The notes: a model not told the origin generated them from the letters alone. 64,000 nt of DNA from Cocos nucifera (GCA_006176705.1 QRFJ01004911.1:62001-126000), one strand, 5' to 3'; counted from the first letter of the stretch, positions 46,113-59,299 are shown. Made by a program: numbers and translations.

Positions 46113-48456
46113 ATATCCTAAAGTCAATCATCTAGGTTATAGATGGTTGAGCTAAATATAATTTATACTTAAATTTTAATTGAATAAAATTATTATTTTA
46201 GCAATTTCATCATTTTGTGCATCTTCCTATAATGAACTCTCTGTGATAAAGTTCTTAGGACTATTTAGACTCGACAAAGAAAGATTTATTATTTAGTCCT
46301 TAAACTGATCGTGATCAAGTGATTCATTATTACCTAGGATGATAACATTAATCAAGAGTAGGTCATTGTGTGCCATAAGTGTTGGTTGTCCTCTTAACCA
46401 AGAATCATGGTGATGCTATTATAGCATACAGGTGAAATATAGGGATACATTTCACTAATCATGATCCAATTGTGGAGCTCACTTCTGCCATAAATTGCTT
46501 GCAAAGAATATGGATATATGTGTCCCTTAGACCTGAGATCACCATGGTGATTTGCAAGCAAATAACTATACTTAGATATCAGACTATCTGAAATTCTGAT
46601 TTAATGATGGAAGGCTATTCGGTGTAGTCAAGTACTTGGCTTGTTGGTGTGTGAGTCAAGATAGGATTGACCTCTCCAAGTGTTGGAGTAAGTGCATCAC
46701 TGTATTTCAATTTAGCAAATTTTCGATCGGGATAGTCCATGTGATGGGCACTAAATTTTGAAATATAATATGGATGAATTTTTAGGATTGGCAGTCAACC
46801 CTAGATCATCCTATGAGCATCATGGTCAAGGGGATGAATTATATGGTAACCATATGCCACAAGTTCGTCATTATTGCATTGTGACTTTTTAACCTATCAG
46901 AACATTGGGTACCATTGCTAGATGGTCACTTCGATTGGTATAAAAAATTAGTTTTTATGCTATCGGCTTAGGATTCGAACCTTGGGGTCACACACAATAG
47001 GAGTTTCTACCTGATCTGATGGCTGATCGAGAGTCCCACTGGATTGAGACTTAGTTATTTATTAAAAAATTAATTAATAATTAGATTGCTAATTAGCTCA
47101 ATTTGATTGAGCGATGAGGAATTGATCAAGTTAAATTGAATTTGATTCAATTTAGTTGACCTGATCAGATCATGTGGTGATCTAATAGCTTAGGGAGATG
47201 GACCTTGATTTGATCAGAGGTTGGACTTGATTAATTTTTAATTTGATTAGGAATAAACTAAGTTAGATTAAGCCTAATTTGGTTGGATTTGACCTAATCT
47301 AATTGGTCAAGATAAATTAGTTTGGTTGAAACAAATTTAGACCAATTCAAAGCTTGATTGAATTCTCCCTGCACATTGACTTTTGACCCTTTTTCCTTCT
47401 CAATGCACATTAGGAATGTGTTTAAGATTTCTCCATGCCAAAATTAGAGTTTACACCCTCCATCTTTCTGCTTTTGACTTGGTCCAGGCATTGCATCAGA
47501 TCAGATTGAGAGCAAGTTGAATTTTGAATTCAACTTGTGTTGGTTAGTTTGATTAAAACTTCCCAACTCCCTCTCATCGTTATCTTTTTGTCCATGCCTT
47601 CCCATTTATTCGATCATAATTTTATTTGTGCACATATAGAAGGAGAGTTTTTCTGCATGTTAAACATTGTGATGGGTGATGGAAAGAGTTAAGGAGTCCT
47701 CTTGAATTTTGAATTCAAGAGAATTGGTTAAAACAAGTTTAACCAAACTTATCCTTATCCTCCTATGCATTGATGCCTATTAAAAAATAGGATTTTTTGA
47801 GCATGCATAAGAGAGATGCCTGGGGAATGCATGGGGTACGTGAGGTTTCTTGAGGGATTTTTGTAAGATAGAAATTAGAGATGGTGCATCTCTTTTGGAG
47901 TAAGAGAAAAGAGTGCCAAGATCCTCATGGGTGTGTGCTGAAACCTTAGAATTGGGACTCTAGGTTTTAGGTGAAGAGTTTGAGTGTCAGATCTCCACTA
48001 GCTTTCACCACCATCTCATCTTCCTCCATTTCATTTTTTGATCTTCTAAAGCATCCAAGAGATCGGAAGCAAATCATCGAAGGCTCCGACGAGGAACTAG
48101 CACTCCAGAAGGGCTGATTAGGATGAGGGGCTCCGTGTAGACTCACCATAAAGGCTGAACACTTGTGTAGTTGTAGCATGATGGGAGACCATCTTTTGGT
48201 GGATCCAGATTATGATAATCATCTACCCACGCATAGGTACTATGTTTTGAACATAGATCAGTTAGCAAATGTGATTTGCTGATCAAATGCATTTTATTTT
48301 TTTGATTCATATAAGCATGTCAAAGATCTTGAGTAGAATTTTATGATTAGATCATAGCATGTATAGAATTAACTTTAGATTAATGCTGCTTCCACTATAG
48401 TTAATTTTCGAAAAAGTTTCAAAAGGCATACCCTAAACCCTGCTAGTTTTCCTTCA
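46113..48456 (+). repeat. R7 3' LTR, main part
   Basis: It resumes after R9 and aligns with 22125-24488 throughout. It ends TTCCTTCA, followed by the right TGGTG duplication. No gene. Confidence 0.92.
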
Positions 48457-50690
48457 TGGTGATCGATCTAGAAGATCGATGTACAATTGCTTTCCTCGGA
48501 TAGATGTATCTTGAGTCTATAGTGTGGAGACACCAGAGTGAGAGTATAGGTACTGATTGAGAACATGGGCTCTGAACATGACCACCTCGAGCAGTCATAA
48601 GGAAGTCTATCTTCTCATCGATGATTAGCTCGATGCTGCAGCATGTGTCTGATTCTTTGATTTGAGGTGTATCGATAGTTCACCTTGAGGGTGTTATAGT
48701 TTGACTATACTATAACTCGGTCACCTAGCCATTCAGAATCTTAAGATGTATGTTGGCTATAGCATTTTCATTGTATGAATTGGATTACACCAAGATGAGA
48801 TCTATCAACCTTGGTAGAGGAGGAGTAGTCCTATGATGATCATGAGATCGAGTCCTAAACCCCATGGCCATGGTAATATGAATTAATAAATAGAAATTTC
48901 TATTAAGGTTTCACACCAAACTCAAATCAAATGATTTATTTATATGATGGATGTTAAGTCTGATGAGTTTACCTTGACCTTGTTCCTATCAGGGCTCATG
49001 ATAGAAGAATCCATTGACATAGGTAGCTGCACCGAGAGGTTTACTTTTAGTTCTAATGAGTTGCCACCACATACTACTAGGTGTCACTGATGGATTTTGG
49101 GATCAATTAAAATTATCTTGATGATCAAGAATTCTAATTGGGTGAATCAGAAGAGTTCTGATCCATCGAAAGATATTTTGATGATGTCAATGATAGAGAT
49201 CGCAACATATCCCATTATCATATAGAACCAAACTCAACTGGGTCGCACAAAAAAGAATTTGGATTTGGATGTTATCAATTAGGCTAACTTAGTTCAATTT
49301 ATTTGGATTAGATCCAATTAGGTTCAAGAAAATTGTACTAGCACATGATTGAGTCTAATATTTTCCTTTTGTCATCTTTCTGATTCATCTCAATTGAGCC
49401 AAGTTGGATTTGGCTCATCCAAGAGCCCTATATGGGTTTGTCCTAATCTAACAGGGCTTATCCTAATTAGAACAGGGCTTATCCTAGTGAGAACAGAGCT
49501 TGTCCAAATTTTATCTAGATGTGTCCTAATAAGATCAGGGCTTGTTCTAAAATCATGAGATGAAATTTGGACAAGGCTCTCCTAGATATCCTATATGGTT
49601 TTGTCTTGATACCCTATATGATTTTATCTTGATCTAACTAGACCTTGTCTTGGCTTGATGTAGGCTTATCTTAAATCTCATGAGATGGAAGCAGGACAAG
49701 GATTGTCTTAATCAGATCAGGGTTTATCCTAAAATCATTGGATGAAATTAGGATAAGGGTCTTTTGACCTGATCATGCAGGAATTAAAGGATTGGCGCAT
49801 GCTCCCTAGGAATTCTCTTGTGGGGCGCACCCTTGATGGGATTTACATGGAAGAGAAGGGTACATGCCCCTTCTGGTGTGTGCCCATGATGGATAAACAT
49901 GAGATGTTATCTATTTTGGAGTTTGAATGGGTCAAAGGTGTTTGAAGTCATTCAAACTCTAAGAGATAGAACCTTTGCGCCAAACCTCTTATCTTATCCA
50001 TTATTGGAGGCATCTCTCAACCTATTTTTGTACAACAAGATAAGAGAGAAATCTAATATTGGCATGGAGAGGCTAGGGAGTCCTTTTGCTTTAAGCAAAC
50101 TAGTTGCTTAAAGCTCTAGGACTCCAAGGCTACGCATAGGTCTATAAAAGGACCTAGATCAAAGGTGTTTGATCATATAGCATTAATCTATGATGAATCC
50201 CTGCTAGTTTCTCTATCTCCCATGCCTCATTCCCTAATCCCTTTCCTCTTCTCCACGTCTAAGGTGTTGGGTGAATTCAGATTCAAAGCTTGAAGGCTGC
50301 TGGCGGAAAGACCTAGTGTAGAAGATCCCCATCATGAGATGATCGCGCTGCTGCCGGAGATTCAATCGAAGGCGCACTAGGTTGATTCCAGATCTGAACT
50401 TTTGAGATTAGATCTAGAAAGAGAGAACCTTTAGAGGCTAGGTGCATGTGTGGCTAGCATCAGAACCTCAGACCGTCATCAGATCATCGCTATAGGTGAA
50501 TAGTTCACCCAATCAGGTGATATAAGATATCACACATTCAATTTAATTTTAATTTTTATTTTTAGATTAATCTAACCAGATCTGAGAATGCTTAGATCTG
50601 ACCAGATGTGTAGAAAAAGTTTTGAAAATTTCTCTACAAATATGATTCGATCAGATTGATCCTATGATGGAAAAATTAGATTTTTCTTCA
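48457..50690 (+). repeat. R6 5' LTR, main part
   Basis: It continues the LTR broken at 22109; total LTR length is about 2484 bp. U3 contains a GGGCTTGTCCTAATTAGAAC-type minisatellite (about 49430-49760) and GC-rich motifs near 49795-49880. A TATA box TCTATAAAAG lies at 50141-50150. It ends TTCTTCA before the primer site. Confidence 0.9.
49430..49760 (+). repeat. U3 minisatellite in the R6 LTR
   Basis: Degenerate units of about 22-26 bp (GGGCTTATCCTAATTAGAAC, GAGCTTGTCCAAATT and similar) form the complement of the array in the R3 LTR. Confidence 0.7.
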
Positions 50691-50692
50691 AC

Positions 50693-50704
50693 TGGTATCA
50701 GAGC
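50693..50704 (+). other. R6 primer-binding site (initiator tRNA-Met)
   Basis: TGGTATCAGAGC, a perfect match to the consensus, two bases after the LTR. Confidence 0.93.
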
Positions 50705-50886
50705 TGCGTCTGCAGTTCTGGATCATTATTAGATTAGATCTAAAATTATTATTTTATGATTTGATTATTTAATTTTTGGATGTTACATAAGGTGTAATTA
50801 AATCTAAAATCAAAATTGCATGTTTTAAATTAATATATATTTGATATATATAATGCATGTTATAGTCTAGATCTGTAATTTTATAT

Positions 50887-52047
50887 TGTTAGGAAAAAAT
50901 AAACCCCGCCGAAGTCCATAGCCGTCGATCCTCCTCCCGTTGGAATTCATCGATCCCCTCAGCAACAAGATCATATCACAGAACCTCTCAACAGCACATA
51001 GAAGTCTGGCAACATGATCTTAAATAGTAAAGTGGAACTATTGTTATGCTAACCTCACCTTCTAACCAAAAATGAATAGTAGGTTCAGGGCTCGGTGGCG
51101 CTCCCTCTAGTCATACTCCTTCTGGATGAACTCCTCTAGTCACACTCTTTCCAGATGAACTCCTCCAATCACGCTCCTTTCGGATGAACTTCTCTAGTCA
51201 TGCTTCTTCCAAACAAACTCCTTAAGTCATGCTCCTTCTGGATGAACTCCTCCAGTCATGCTTCTTTCGAACGAACTCTTCTAATCGCACTCCTTTCCGA
51301 TGAACTCCTCCGATCACGATCTTCTCGATGGCGCTCCTTCTAGATGCACTCCTTTGGATCATGCTACCTTCAACTGAAGTCCTTCCATTCAAATATCTTT
51401 CAAGATGAGCTTCTCCTAGCTAGTTGCGGACCTACTCAGCCCATGTTATGCCTGTCAATCGAAGCCCTCCAAAAGGGCCTTGCTAAATCACTGATTCATG
51501 ATAACCACTCCATGAAGGATGGAGTGTAGAGCTTCAGATCTTAATTCGGGGGGCACCTACCTACGCACAACCTAGGAGGCTTCTAAACTTCATAAAACCA
51601 TCAGACATTGCCTCCAACGAACCTTGGTCAGTTATAAGTCCATTACACGCACCAAAGTCTTTGATTTATGTCCGAACTCTAACAAAGGAATTTCCACCAT
51701 CTACAAGTCATGAAAAATGATAACTTAGCCTTGTAACAAACTCTACATGGCTTGAACGACCTACTATCAGATGGTTATAGTTGTCACCATCAATTTATTA
51801 CATGCTCCATCTATAAAAGGAACCCTCCAGATATATTTTTCTTCAAGCTCTCTCCCCCTTCCCATCACTCTGCCTCCCTATTTCTTGAGCACTCCATTCC
51901 AGTTGGTTGAAGAAATAACTTGGGCGTTGGAGGGTCCTGCCGGAGCCACCCACTTTTAGTTTGGATTTTGATTTGCAGGTTCCACTGGCAGCCTCATCTT
52001 CCCACCTCCAACTTCCACCGACATCCTCATAGATTTTCACACCAATA
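50887..52047 (+). repeat. R10 5' LTR (1161 bp)
   Basis: It starts TGTTAGGAAAAAATAAACCC and ends CACCAATA (CA to TA). In place of the R9 repeats it has roughly 32-bp units with CTCCTTCTGGATGAACTCCT and AGTCATGCTCC (about 51110-51350). TATA box CTATAAAAGG at 51811-51820. Confidence 0.85.
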
Positions 52048-52174
52048 GGATTGGCGCTAGAGGAAGGGCCTCTGAGCCCTTATTCTAAAAGGAGTGCTCA
52101 GTTGATCCTATCTACCTCTTTTCTCTCCTAATCTCTTGAATCCATTTTCGTTTTAGTCTTTTTTTGCTCTAGAA

Positions 52175-52856
52175 ATGCCTCCAAAGAAGACAACCACCTA
52201 GAGATCTACCACCTCCACTGCCAGATCTGAACCAAACCTACCTGCTTCAACACCACCGTCAGCTCCTCAACCTTCTCCATTGATAGCCATGGTGAATTTG
52301 GAGTAGGTCAACCTGATGATGCAGCAGGTTCGAGGTCTCACCAAAATGGTGCACGTCATGCAGCAGTTTTCGGTGGCAGTCCCACTAGAAAACCCCTAGC
52401 CAGTGCCTCAAGAATCGATATCAAGAAGGGTAACTTGGGTCAGTAGACCTGTTACACCTGAAAAGGGGAAGCAGAGAGTAGGGAGCCCCTGCTCCAATCA
52501 TGATTCTTCTTCGGAGGATACTTTCTCCATCTACAGTCGATGACCCTCTAAGATCCATGGTCGAGATGATGCTCTCGATCAAAAGCTTCAAGATATGAAC
52601 CGATGGATTGAGGAGCTTCGCCATATTGTCTCAGCCCATCATGATGACATCTGTACCGATCCCCTTTTCTCTACTAAGATCATGTAGGAACCCATTCCGC
52701 TGAACTTCAAGCTCCTCTAGTTCAAGAGTTATGATGGAACTTCTAATCTAGTCTATCATCTTGAAGCCTTGCGAACGATGATGCTGCTCCATGATGCGTC
52801 GGACGCCATTTTAAGCCAAGCTTTTTGATCAACCTAGAAGGGAGCAGCAAGAAACT
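52175..52856 (+). pseudogene. R10 gag, N-terminal half
   Basis: It begins MPPKKTTT at 52175 and has stops early. Homology to R9 gag runs through FKSYDGTSNL and MLLHD to the GAARN segment, where R11 is inserted at 52861. It resumes at 58398. Confidence 0.8.
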
Positions 52857-52861
52857 AGTAC

Positions 52862-53447
52862 TATTGGAAATATGTGTTCAATCCATATGGATCGGCATGG
52901 CCACTGGTGATAAACCAAGTAACAAGAAAGAACCTCTTAGAGATTACTATGAAAACACGATCAAACAATTCAGGAATAGAGAAGTAGAGAAGAAGAGATT
53001 TTTGGAAGAAAGGAGCTTTTATTAAGTATATCTCAGCCTCTACAATCTTGACCTATTTTTAGTATATGTACTTTACAAAGGGTGAAGCCCAAGCTTATAG
53101 AAAAACTCTCCAAATCCAAACAACTCACGTACACAATGAAAACTGAGCCAGCCCAGTTTCAGACTAAGTCGGCTAACCTACGACTGGGACTGAGCCAACC
53201 TAGTTGTGTACCATATCTATATACTAAAAATACTGCTCTCTATCTAAATTTTCCTCTGAGACCTAGTTGACCCAGTCCTAGACTGAGCTGGCCCAATTTT
53301 CAACTTAGTCAATTCAGTCTCAGGATGAGCCAGCCCAATTTCTAAACTTTGCTAGGAGAGCTGATTTCTCTTTCGACTTGCTCCCATCTTTTCACGACCT
53401 ATCTCCTCATATTTTTAAGACTTGAGAGTGCCACTTCTGAGCTTACA
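52862..53447 (-). repeat. R11 3' LTR (586 bp)
   Basis: Minus-strand start TGTAAGCTCAGAAG at 53447, end CCAATA at 52862. It aligns with 57778-58392. Short degenerate GACTGAGCCAGCCCAGT repeats lie at about 53140-53345. A purine-rich tract (CCAAGGTGGAGAA) adjoins its start at 53448-53460. Confidence 0.9.
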
Positions 53448-53469
53448 TTCTCCACCTTGGTGCTTCTAA

Positions 53470-55260
53470 GTCCTTGTAAACTCATCTCTTCTCAACAGAC
53501 CCATCCGTGCCACACATCTCTGAAAGTTGTCTCTGGAGAGTACCTTTGTGAGTACATCAGACTGATTCTCCTTGGTATAGACCTTCATCAGTTCCACTTC
53601 ATCTTCCTTCACCAACTCTCTGATCCTATGGTACCTCATGTCTATATGCTTTGTGTGCGCATGATAGACTGGATTCTATGCAAACTATAGAGTACTCTGA
53701 CTATCACTGAATAGTGTAACCTTGCTCTGCTCCACCCCCAACTCATCAATCAGCCTCCTAAGTCAAAGGACTTTCTTTGCAGCCTCTGTTATCCCAATGT
53801 ACTCGACCTCTATGGTAGACAAGGCCATGATTGGTTGAAGGATTGATCTCTAAGATACCGGTCCATCATATAAGCAGAAGAGGTATTCAGTAGTAGACCT
53901 CCTTGTATCAAGATCACCAGCATAATTTGCATTAATAAATTCTTTCAGAGGATTTGAACCTTCACACATCTTCATAGATTATTCTCCAAATCCTCCCGAC
54001 TGCCCACTAAATACCAAACCATAATCCCTTATTCCTTGCAGATATCTCAATATCCATTTCAATGCTTTCTAGTGTTCCTTCCCAGGGTTAGCCATGTATC
54101 TACTAACTGTGCTCACTGCATGTACTATATCTGATCTACAACACACCATAGTATACATCACACTGCCTACAGCATTTGCATAAGAGACTCATTCCATGTA
54201 CTCTCTCTCCTCTTCTGACTGGGGGCTTTGTAACTTCGAGTGAGATTTATGGCTCGGTAATGACATCTCTATAGGTTTGGCCTTCTCTATTCCAAACCTC
54301 TCCAGAACTTTCTGAACATACTTTTCTTGTGACAAATGGAGTACTTCTTTACATCTATCTTTGCAAATATCCATTCTAAGGATTTTCTCAGCTAGACCCA
54401 AATTCTTCATCTCAAACTTAGATGATAATGCTCTTTTCAAACTTTTCACAGCATCCATGCTTCTACTGGCTATGAGCATATCATCTACATACAGTAATAG
54501 GTACAGGGCATCCTCCTCATCTACATCCTTGATGTAGACACAGCAATCATGTTCACATCTACTGAAACCCAAGCTTAAGACAAAGCTATCAAACCTTCAA
54601 TACCACTGATGAGGGGATTGTTTCAAGCCACACAAACACTTTCTGAGTAAACACACCTTTGCTTCCTGTCCCATCTCCATGAAATCATATGTCTATTTCA
54701 TGTAGATTCTTTTCTCCAAAGTCCCATGAAGGAAGGTCATTTTCACATCCATCTGTTACAATTCCATGTTATGCTATGCCACCAGTGACAGCAAAACTCG
54801 AATAGATGTATGATGCATTATAGGATAGAAATATTTTATGTAGTCAATCCCTTTCCTTTGTGAGTATTCCTTTGCTACCAGCCTTACTTTGAATCTGACT
54901 CCATCTTTTTCTGAAGGTGCCTCTTTCTTTGTGAACATCCACTTTGAGCCAATAGGTCGAGAAACCTTTGGAAGATCCACCAGTTGCCATGTCTGATTCT
55001 TCTTAAGTGATTCCATCTCCTCCATCATGGCCTGCATCCATGAATCATAATCCTCACTCTGCATGGTCTCTGCATAATTCTCTGGATCTTCATTAACAGT
55101 GATGAGTGCATAGGAGATAACCTCATCAATACCATATCTGACTGGCCTCCTAATAGTATGCTGGGGCTTATGCAAAGCCACTCCCACTGGCACATCTCTG
55201 CCTGATGTCTATGGCTGCTCTTGCACTTCTGTCTGAACTACCGGCCCTCCATGTTGATTT
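53470..55260 (-). pseudogene. R11 reverse transcriptase / RNase H, degraded
   Basis: 55193-54774 has the N-terminal part (KKNQTWQLVDLP, GSKWMFTKK, VRLVAKEYSQRKGIDY). 54572-54189 has the polymerase core with YVDDML intact. RNase H follows to about 53470, with EVEY near 53810. Frameshifts separate the pieces. Confidence 0.86.
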
Positions 55261-55299
55261 TCAATCTAAGACAATACTTTTCTGCCTAGCTCCACCTTA

Positions 55300-56480
55300 A
55301 TAGGAGCACTCCTGTAAGTGGATGTAGCCTACATGCCATCATTCTCTGACTGACTACCACTGTTCATCTTTATTTTTTTAGTTCCATCTATCCCAGACCT
55401 CCTCAAGATTCTCTTCTCATCAAAGATAATGCTTTTGTTGATCACTGACTTCTGTACCTAAGAGTTCCACAGTAGTTATCTCTTGACTTTTTGTGGATAC
55501 CCTATGAATGTCATCTTTTGAGATTTTGGATCCAATTTGCTCCTCTCGATTGCCTCCACATGTGCATAGGCTATGCAACCAAAGACTTTCAGATCGCTAA
55601 GCTGCACCTTTTCACTTTAGACCTCTTTTGGAATGCCTCCATTCAGCTTATGATGAGGGGACCTATTCATAAGAAAACAAGAAAAAATTAGAGCATCATC
55701 CCAAAAAAACTTTGGGAGTGATGTCTGCAGCCTCAAACTCCGTGCCTTCTCGGTCAGTGTCCGCTTCATCCTTTTCATGACACCATTCTGCTGGGGAGTC
55801 ATCTTCACTGTGTAATAGCATTTAATGCCATTTTCCTTACAATACCTCCTGAACTCCAGGCTTGTCTACTCCCCTCCATTGTCCGACCTTAGATACTTCA
55901 TCTGTCTTTCTTACTCCTTCTCTACCTCAGCTCTCCAGGCTTTAAATCGGGCAAACACATCTGATTTTTCTCTGATAAGTTAAATCCACATACTCCTTAA
56001 TAAATCATCAATGAAAGTGATAAAGTATTTTGCTCCACCTCTAGCTGATACAGGAGTTGGTCCCCACACATCCGAGTGCACTAAATCCAGCACTCCCTCA
56101 CTATGCTTGGTACTTCTGGCAAACTTTACCCTATGCTGTTTGCCAAAGATGCATGGCTCACAAAGATCTGTGCCCTCCTTCAAGGCTGAGATCATACCTC
56201 TTCTGCTTAGTTTTGTGAGCCCACGATCACTCATATGACCCATTCGATAGTGCCATAGCTGATATAAAATCTGCTCCTCCTGTGCCATTGCTAGCACCTT
56301 TGCACTATCATTCACCATTGAGCCTTCCATTTTGTAAAGATTGTTGCTCAGTCTTCTACCTCTCATTACTACCAAAGCTTCCTTAAAAATTTTTAGACAT
56401 TTACTCCCAGCCTAGCTACTAAAAGCATAATCCTGCTCCTCTAAGTAGTCTAAAGAGATTAAATTTTTTTTCAACTCTGG
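55300..56480 (-). pseudogene. R11 integrase, degraded
   Basis: 56375-55980 carries the zinc region (WHYRMGH, CEPCIFGK) and the first Asp (HSDVWGP). 55808-55617 carries the segment around the catalytic Glu, where GVMKRMKRT replaces the usual G-V-x-E-R-x-N/K-R pattern, so Glu is lost. The remainder is in shifted frames. Confidence 0.83.
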
Positions 56481-56584
56481 TACATGCTTGACATTTGATA
56501 ATGTACGAATGATCTCATTGTACATCCTCATCCTGATGGAGCCAACTCTGGCTACTTTGCATGGGTGATCATCTCCAAGGCTGA

Positions 56585-56705
56585 CACTTCTACCATCGGT
56601 CTTCTATTAGGTAGCAAACCACTCCCGATGAGAAGTATAGTGGTGCGAGTATGCTGAATCCAATATTCACATAGTATCGCACTTTGTGGATCCATCTGAT
56701 ACAAC
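56585..56705 (-). pseudogene. R11 protease remnant
   Basis: WILDSAYSHHYT-like sequence lies near 56665-56620. This is the copia protease active-site region with the DSACS/H motif changed. Confidence 0.65.
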
Positions 56706-56765
56706 TAGCAAGTCTTCTCCACTGCTCACAGAAGCTGTATCATCTTCCTTCCTGGCCTTTTTTTT

Positions 56766-57490
56766 TTATCTCAAAAGGGGACAATCTCTTCTCAGGTGTC
56801 TAGGCTGATGACATTTATAACATTTCAATATCATCTTCCTCTGATCCCAAGACTTTGACTTACCCTTGAATTTTTCATTTGTCTTCTTTGATCTTTTCTG
56901 TCTTTCGTTCACAGCCAAGATCTCAGACTTAGAATCTCTCTTGCAGATCTTTTTTCTTTGCTTATTTGATCTGAGCACACTAACAATCTTTTCATAGTTT
57001 AGGATCTCCTTTTTATAAACTAAAGTTGTTATAAGACCGTCATACGAACCTAGGAGAGAATGTAATAGCAGTAACGCCCTATCCTCCTCATCGATCTTCA
57101 CATCCAAACTCATCACCTCAGAACACACCTGATTGAATCTTTGGATATGTGCAACAAGATCTTTGCCTTCAGGCATCCTTAGACTATATAGCTATTTCTT
57201 CAACCATAACTTATTGATCATGTTCTTTTCCATGTATGTGTTCTTTAGTCTCTCCCGAAGCCCCTTTGTGGTAGTCTCTGTGCAAACCTCAGGCAAAACT
57301 TGATCGGCCAACCACATCCAAATTATGCTAAAAGTAATTTCCTCCAACTCTTTCTAATCCTCAGCACTGATCTTTTTCGATCTTTCTTTTATCAAGATCT
57401 TGTAGATCTTCTGCTGAACCAACAAGTTCTTTACTCTTTGCTGCCATAGGATAAAATTTTCTTACCATCGAACTTCTCAAAATCCATCTT
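56766..57490 (-). pseudogene. R11 gag, degraded
   Basis: The start MDFEKFDGK at about 57493 is followed by a frameshift. The frame 57176-56766 has the end of the UBN2-like capsid domain (DLVAHIQRFNQ, EEDRALLLLHSL) and an intact CCHC knuckle, CYKCHQPRHLRRDC. Confidence 0.85.
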
Positions 57491-57759
57491 GAATCCACTT
57501 GATTCTATAACTTCAAACAAGTCAAGAACAAATCCCTAACATCCTTCATGATCACACACACCAGCAAAACTATCCTTCAAAGAAGATCAAACTATCTCTA
57601 GATCCTCTTTCCAAACTTTTGTATCACCGTTCCTCCATGTAAATAATCTCCACCTCAATCTAGAGACAACCACAAAGTAAATTAGAAGTTTTAGGATAAA
57701 ACCTGATGCAATAGATCTTGGATGTAGTAAACCCTAGGTATCTTTCTTTCTTCCATACA

Positions 57760-57775
57760 CACCGCTCTGATACCA
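57760..57775 (-). other. R11 primer-binding site (initiator tRNA-Met)
   Basis: Minus strand TGGTATCAGAGCGGTG, a perfect match over the first 12 bases, two bases from the LTR. Confidence 0.92.
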
Positions 57776-57777
57776 AT

Positions 57778-58392
57778 TATTGAAAATATGCGCTCTTTCC
57801 ACATGGATCGACGTTGCCACTAGTGATCAGCCAAGCAACAAGGAAGAATCTCTTAGAGATTACTATGAAAGCATGATCAAATAATTCATGAAATAGAGAA
57901 GAAGAGAAGAAGAGATTTCTAGAAGAAAAGAGCTTTGATTAAGTATATCTTAGCCTCTACAACCTTGACCTATTTTTAGTATATATACTTTACAAAAGAT
58001 CAAGCCCAAGCTCATAGAAAAACTCTCCAAACCCAAACAACCAACGTATATAAAATAATAACTCATGAAAACTGAGTCGGTCCAGTTTTAGACTAAGCCA
58101 GCTAACCTACGACTGGGATGGCTCAGTCTGAGACTGAGCTGACCTAGTTGTGTACCATACCTATAGTACCAAAAATACTGCTCTTTATCTGAATTTTCCT
58201 CTGAGACCTAACTGACCTAGTCCTAGACTGAGCTGGCCTAGTTTCCAACTTAGTCGACTCAGTCTCAGGGTGAGCCGGCCCAATTTTTGAACTTTGCTAG
58301 AAGAGCTGATTTCTCTTTTGGCTCGCTCCTATCTTTCCATGATCTATCTCCTCATATTTTCAAGACTTGAGAGTGCCACTTCTAAGCTCATA
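57778..58392 (-). repeat. R11 5' LTR (615 bp)
   Basis: Minus-strand start TATGAGCTTAGAAG at 58392 (TG to TA), end TTTTCAATA at 57778. It aligns with the left LTR but has a small extra stretch in the GAGCCAG repeat region (about 58070-58290). Confidence 0.9.
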
Positions 58393-58397
58393 AGTAT

Positions 58398-59290
58398 CGA
58401 CCCTTAAGCTGGGTATGATCTTCTCTTTTGACTAGATAAGCCATCAATTTATGGCTTATTTTATAAGCAGTCGACGTCCAAGATGAGGTTTGGACTTTCT
58501 CATTAATATAAAGTAGAAAGAAGGAGAGTCTATCCGAGCTTACATCAGCCGCTTCAATGCTGCTACGCTGGAGGTCCGAAACTTAGATCAGTTTGTAGCC
58601 ATGGCTGTAGTAAAAGATGATCTTCAGAAGAATAATCTTCTTTCCTTCCTGAAAAGAAAGTACCTCAGAAATTTTGCTGATATATTAGCTCAGGCTGAAG
58701 GTTATGCTTGGACGGAGGAGGCCTTCAAATTGAAGGATGATGAGGCCACAAAAGAGAGGCAGGCAGGCAAATCCAGCAAGCCCGTGTCTGAAAGCAAGCC
58801 GAGCAAAGCTTGGCCATGCTCTCAAACTTCTTCCAAGCGTAGACGAGCCTGAACTCCTCCTCGAGGACATCGACAAGAAAGTCCAGATCGAAGAACTCGA
58901 TGAAGCTCCCCTCCTAGAAGATTCAACAACTATGCTTCCTTGAATGCCTCAAAGACCTAGGTGTTGATGGAGATAAGGGAGCAACTACTAGGGCCAGAGA
59001 GGATGCAAACTCATCCAGCTAAGTGCAATCCCAACTAGTACTACCTCAACCATCATGACCATATTCAAAATATTGAAGAATGCATCCAACTTCAGGATGA
59101 GATCGAGGCACTAATTATAAGAGATCGGTTGAATCAATTTATCAAGCGTCGATCGAAGAGAAGATCATCCAAGAGCCCCACCACATCCTGAACCATCTCG
59201 ATGGAATGAGCTACAAGAAGATCGACCTCTTCTTGGAATCATCAACACCATTGCTAGAGACACCAGCAAGGGGAGGCCAATGCATCAATA
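58398..59290 (+). pseudogene. R10 gag, C-terminal half
   Basis: It continues R10 gag after R11: LDQFVAMAV, then KRKYLRNFADILAQAEGYAWTEEAFKLKD, a degraded zinc-knuckle segment (about 59015-59090, HHDH..EEC), then LQDEIEALI and INTIARDT. Stops and shifts are present. This half contains the segments deleted in R9. Confidence 0.8.
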
Positions 59291-59299
59291 AAGCCGACA

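Larger units (their letters stand above)
22110..48456 (+). mobile_element. R7: second copia family (Angela/Tork-like), complete ends, split by R8 and R9
   Basis: The own sequence is 22110-28335, 38701-40335 and 46113-48456: about 10.2 kb with both LTRs, primer site, leader, a gag stub, protease, integrase, reverse transcriptase/RNase H and a polypurine tract. The target duplication is TGGTG (22105-22109 and 48457-48461). The two gene halves across R8 join in the same linker region before reverse transcriptase. Most of gag is missing, so it was probably non-autonomous. Confidence 0.92.
21855..50886 (+). mobile_element. R6: R1-family copia element, 5' part, split by R7 and R10
   Basis: The own sequence is 21855-22109 plus 48457-50886: a 5' LTR, primer site and about 200 bp of leader. 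R7 sits in the LTR, flanked by TGGTG at 22105-22109 and 48457-48461. R10 starts at 50887 in the leader. The genes and 3' LTR of R6 must lie right of the window. Confidence 0.88.
52862..58392 (-). mobile_element. R11: Tnt1/Tork-like Ty1-copia element, complete, reverse
   Basis: Two LTRs (586 and 615 bp) enclose gag, protease, integrase and reverse transcriptase/RNase H in copia order on the minus strand, with an initiator tRNA-Met primer site. The target duplication is AGTAC (52857-52861) and AGTAT (58393-58397); R9 gag has GGTAC at that site. Its proteins differ from the R1 and R7 families and look like the Tnt1/Tork lineage. All genes have stops or frameshifts. Confidence 0.92.
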
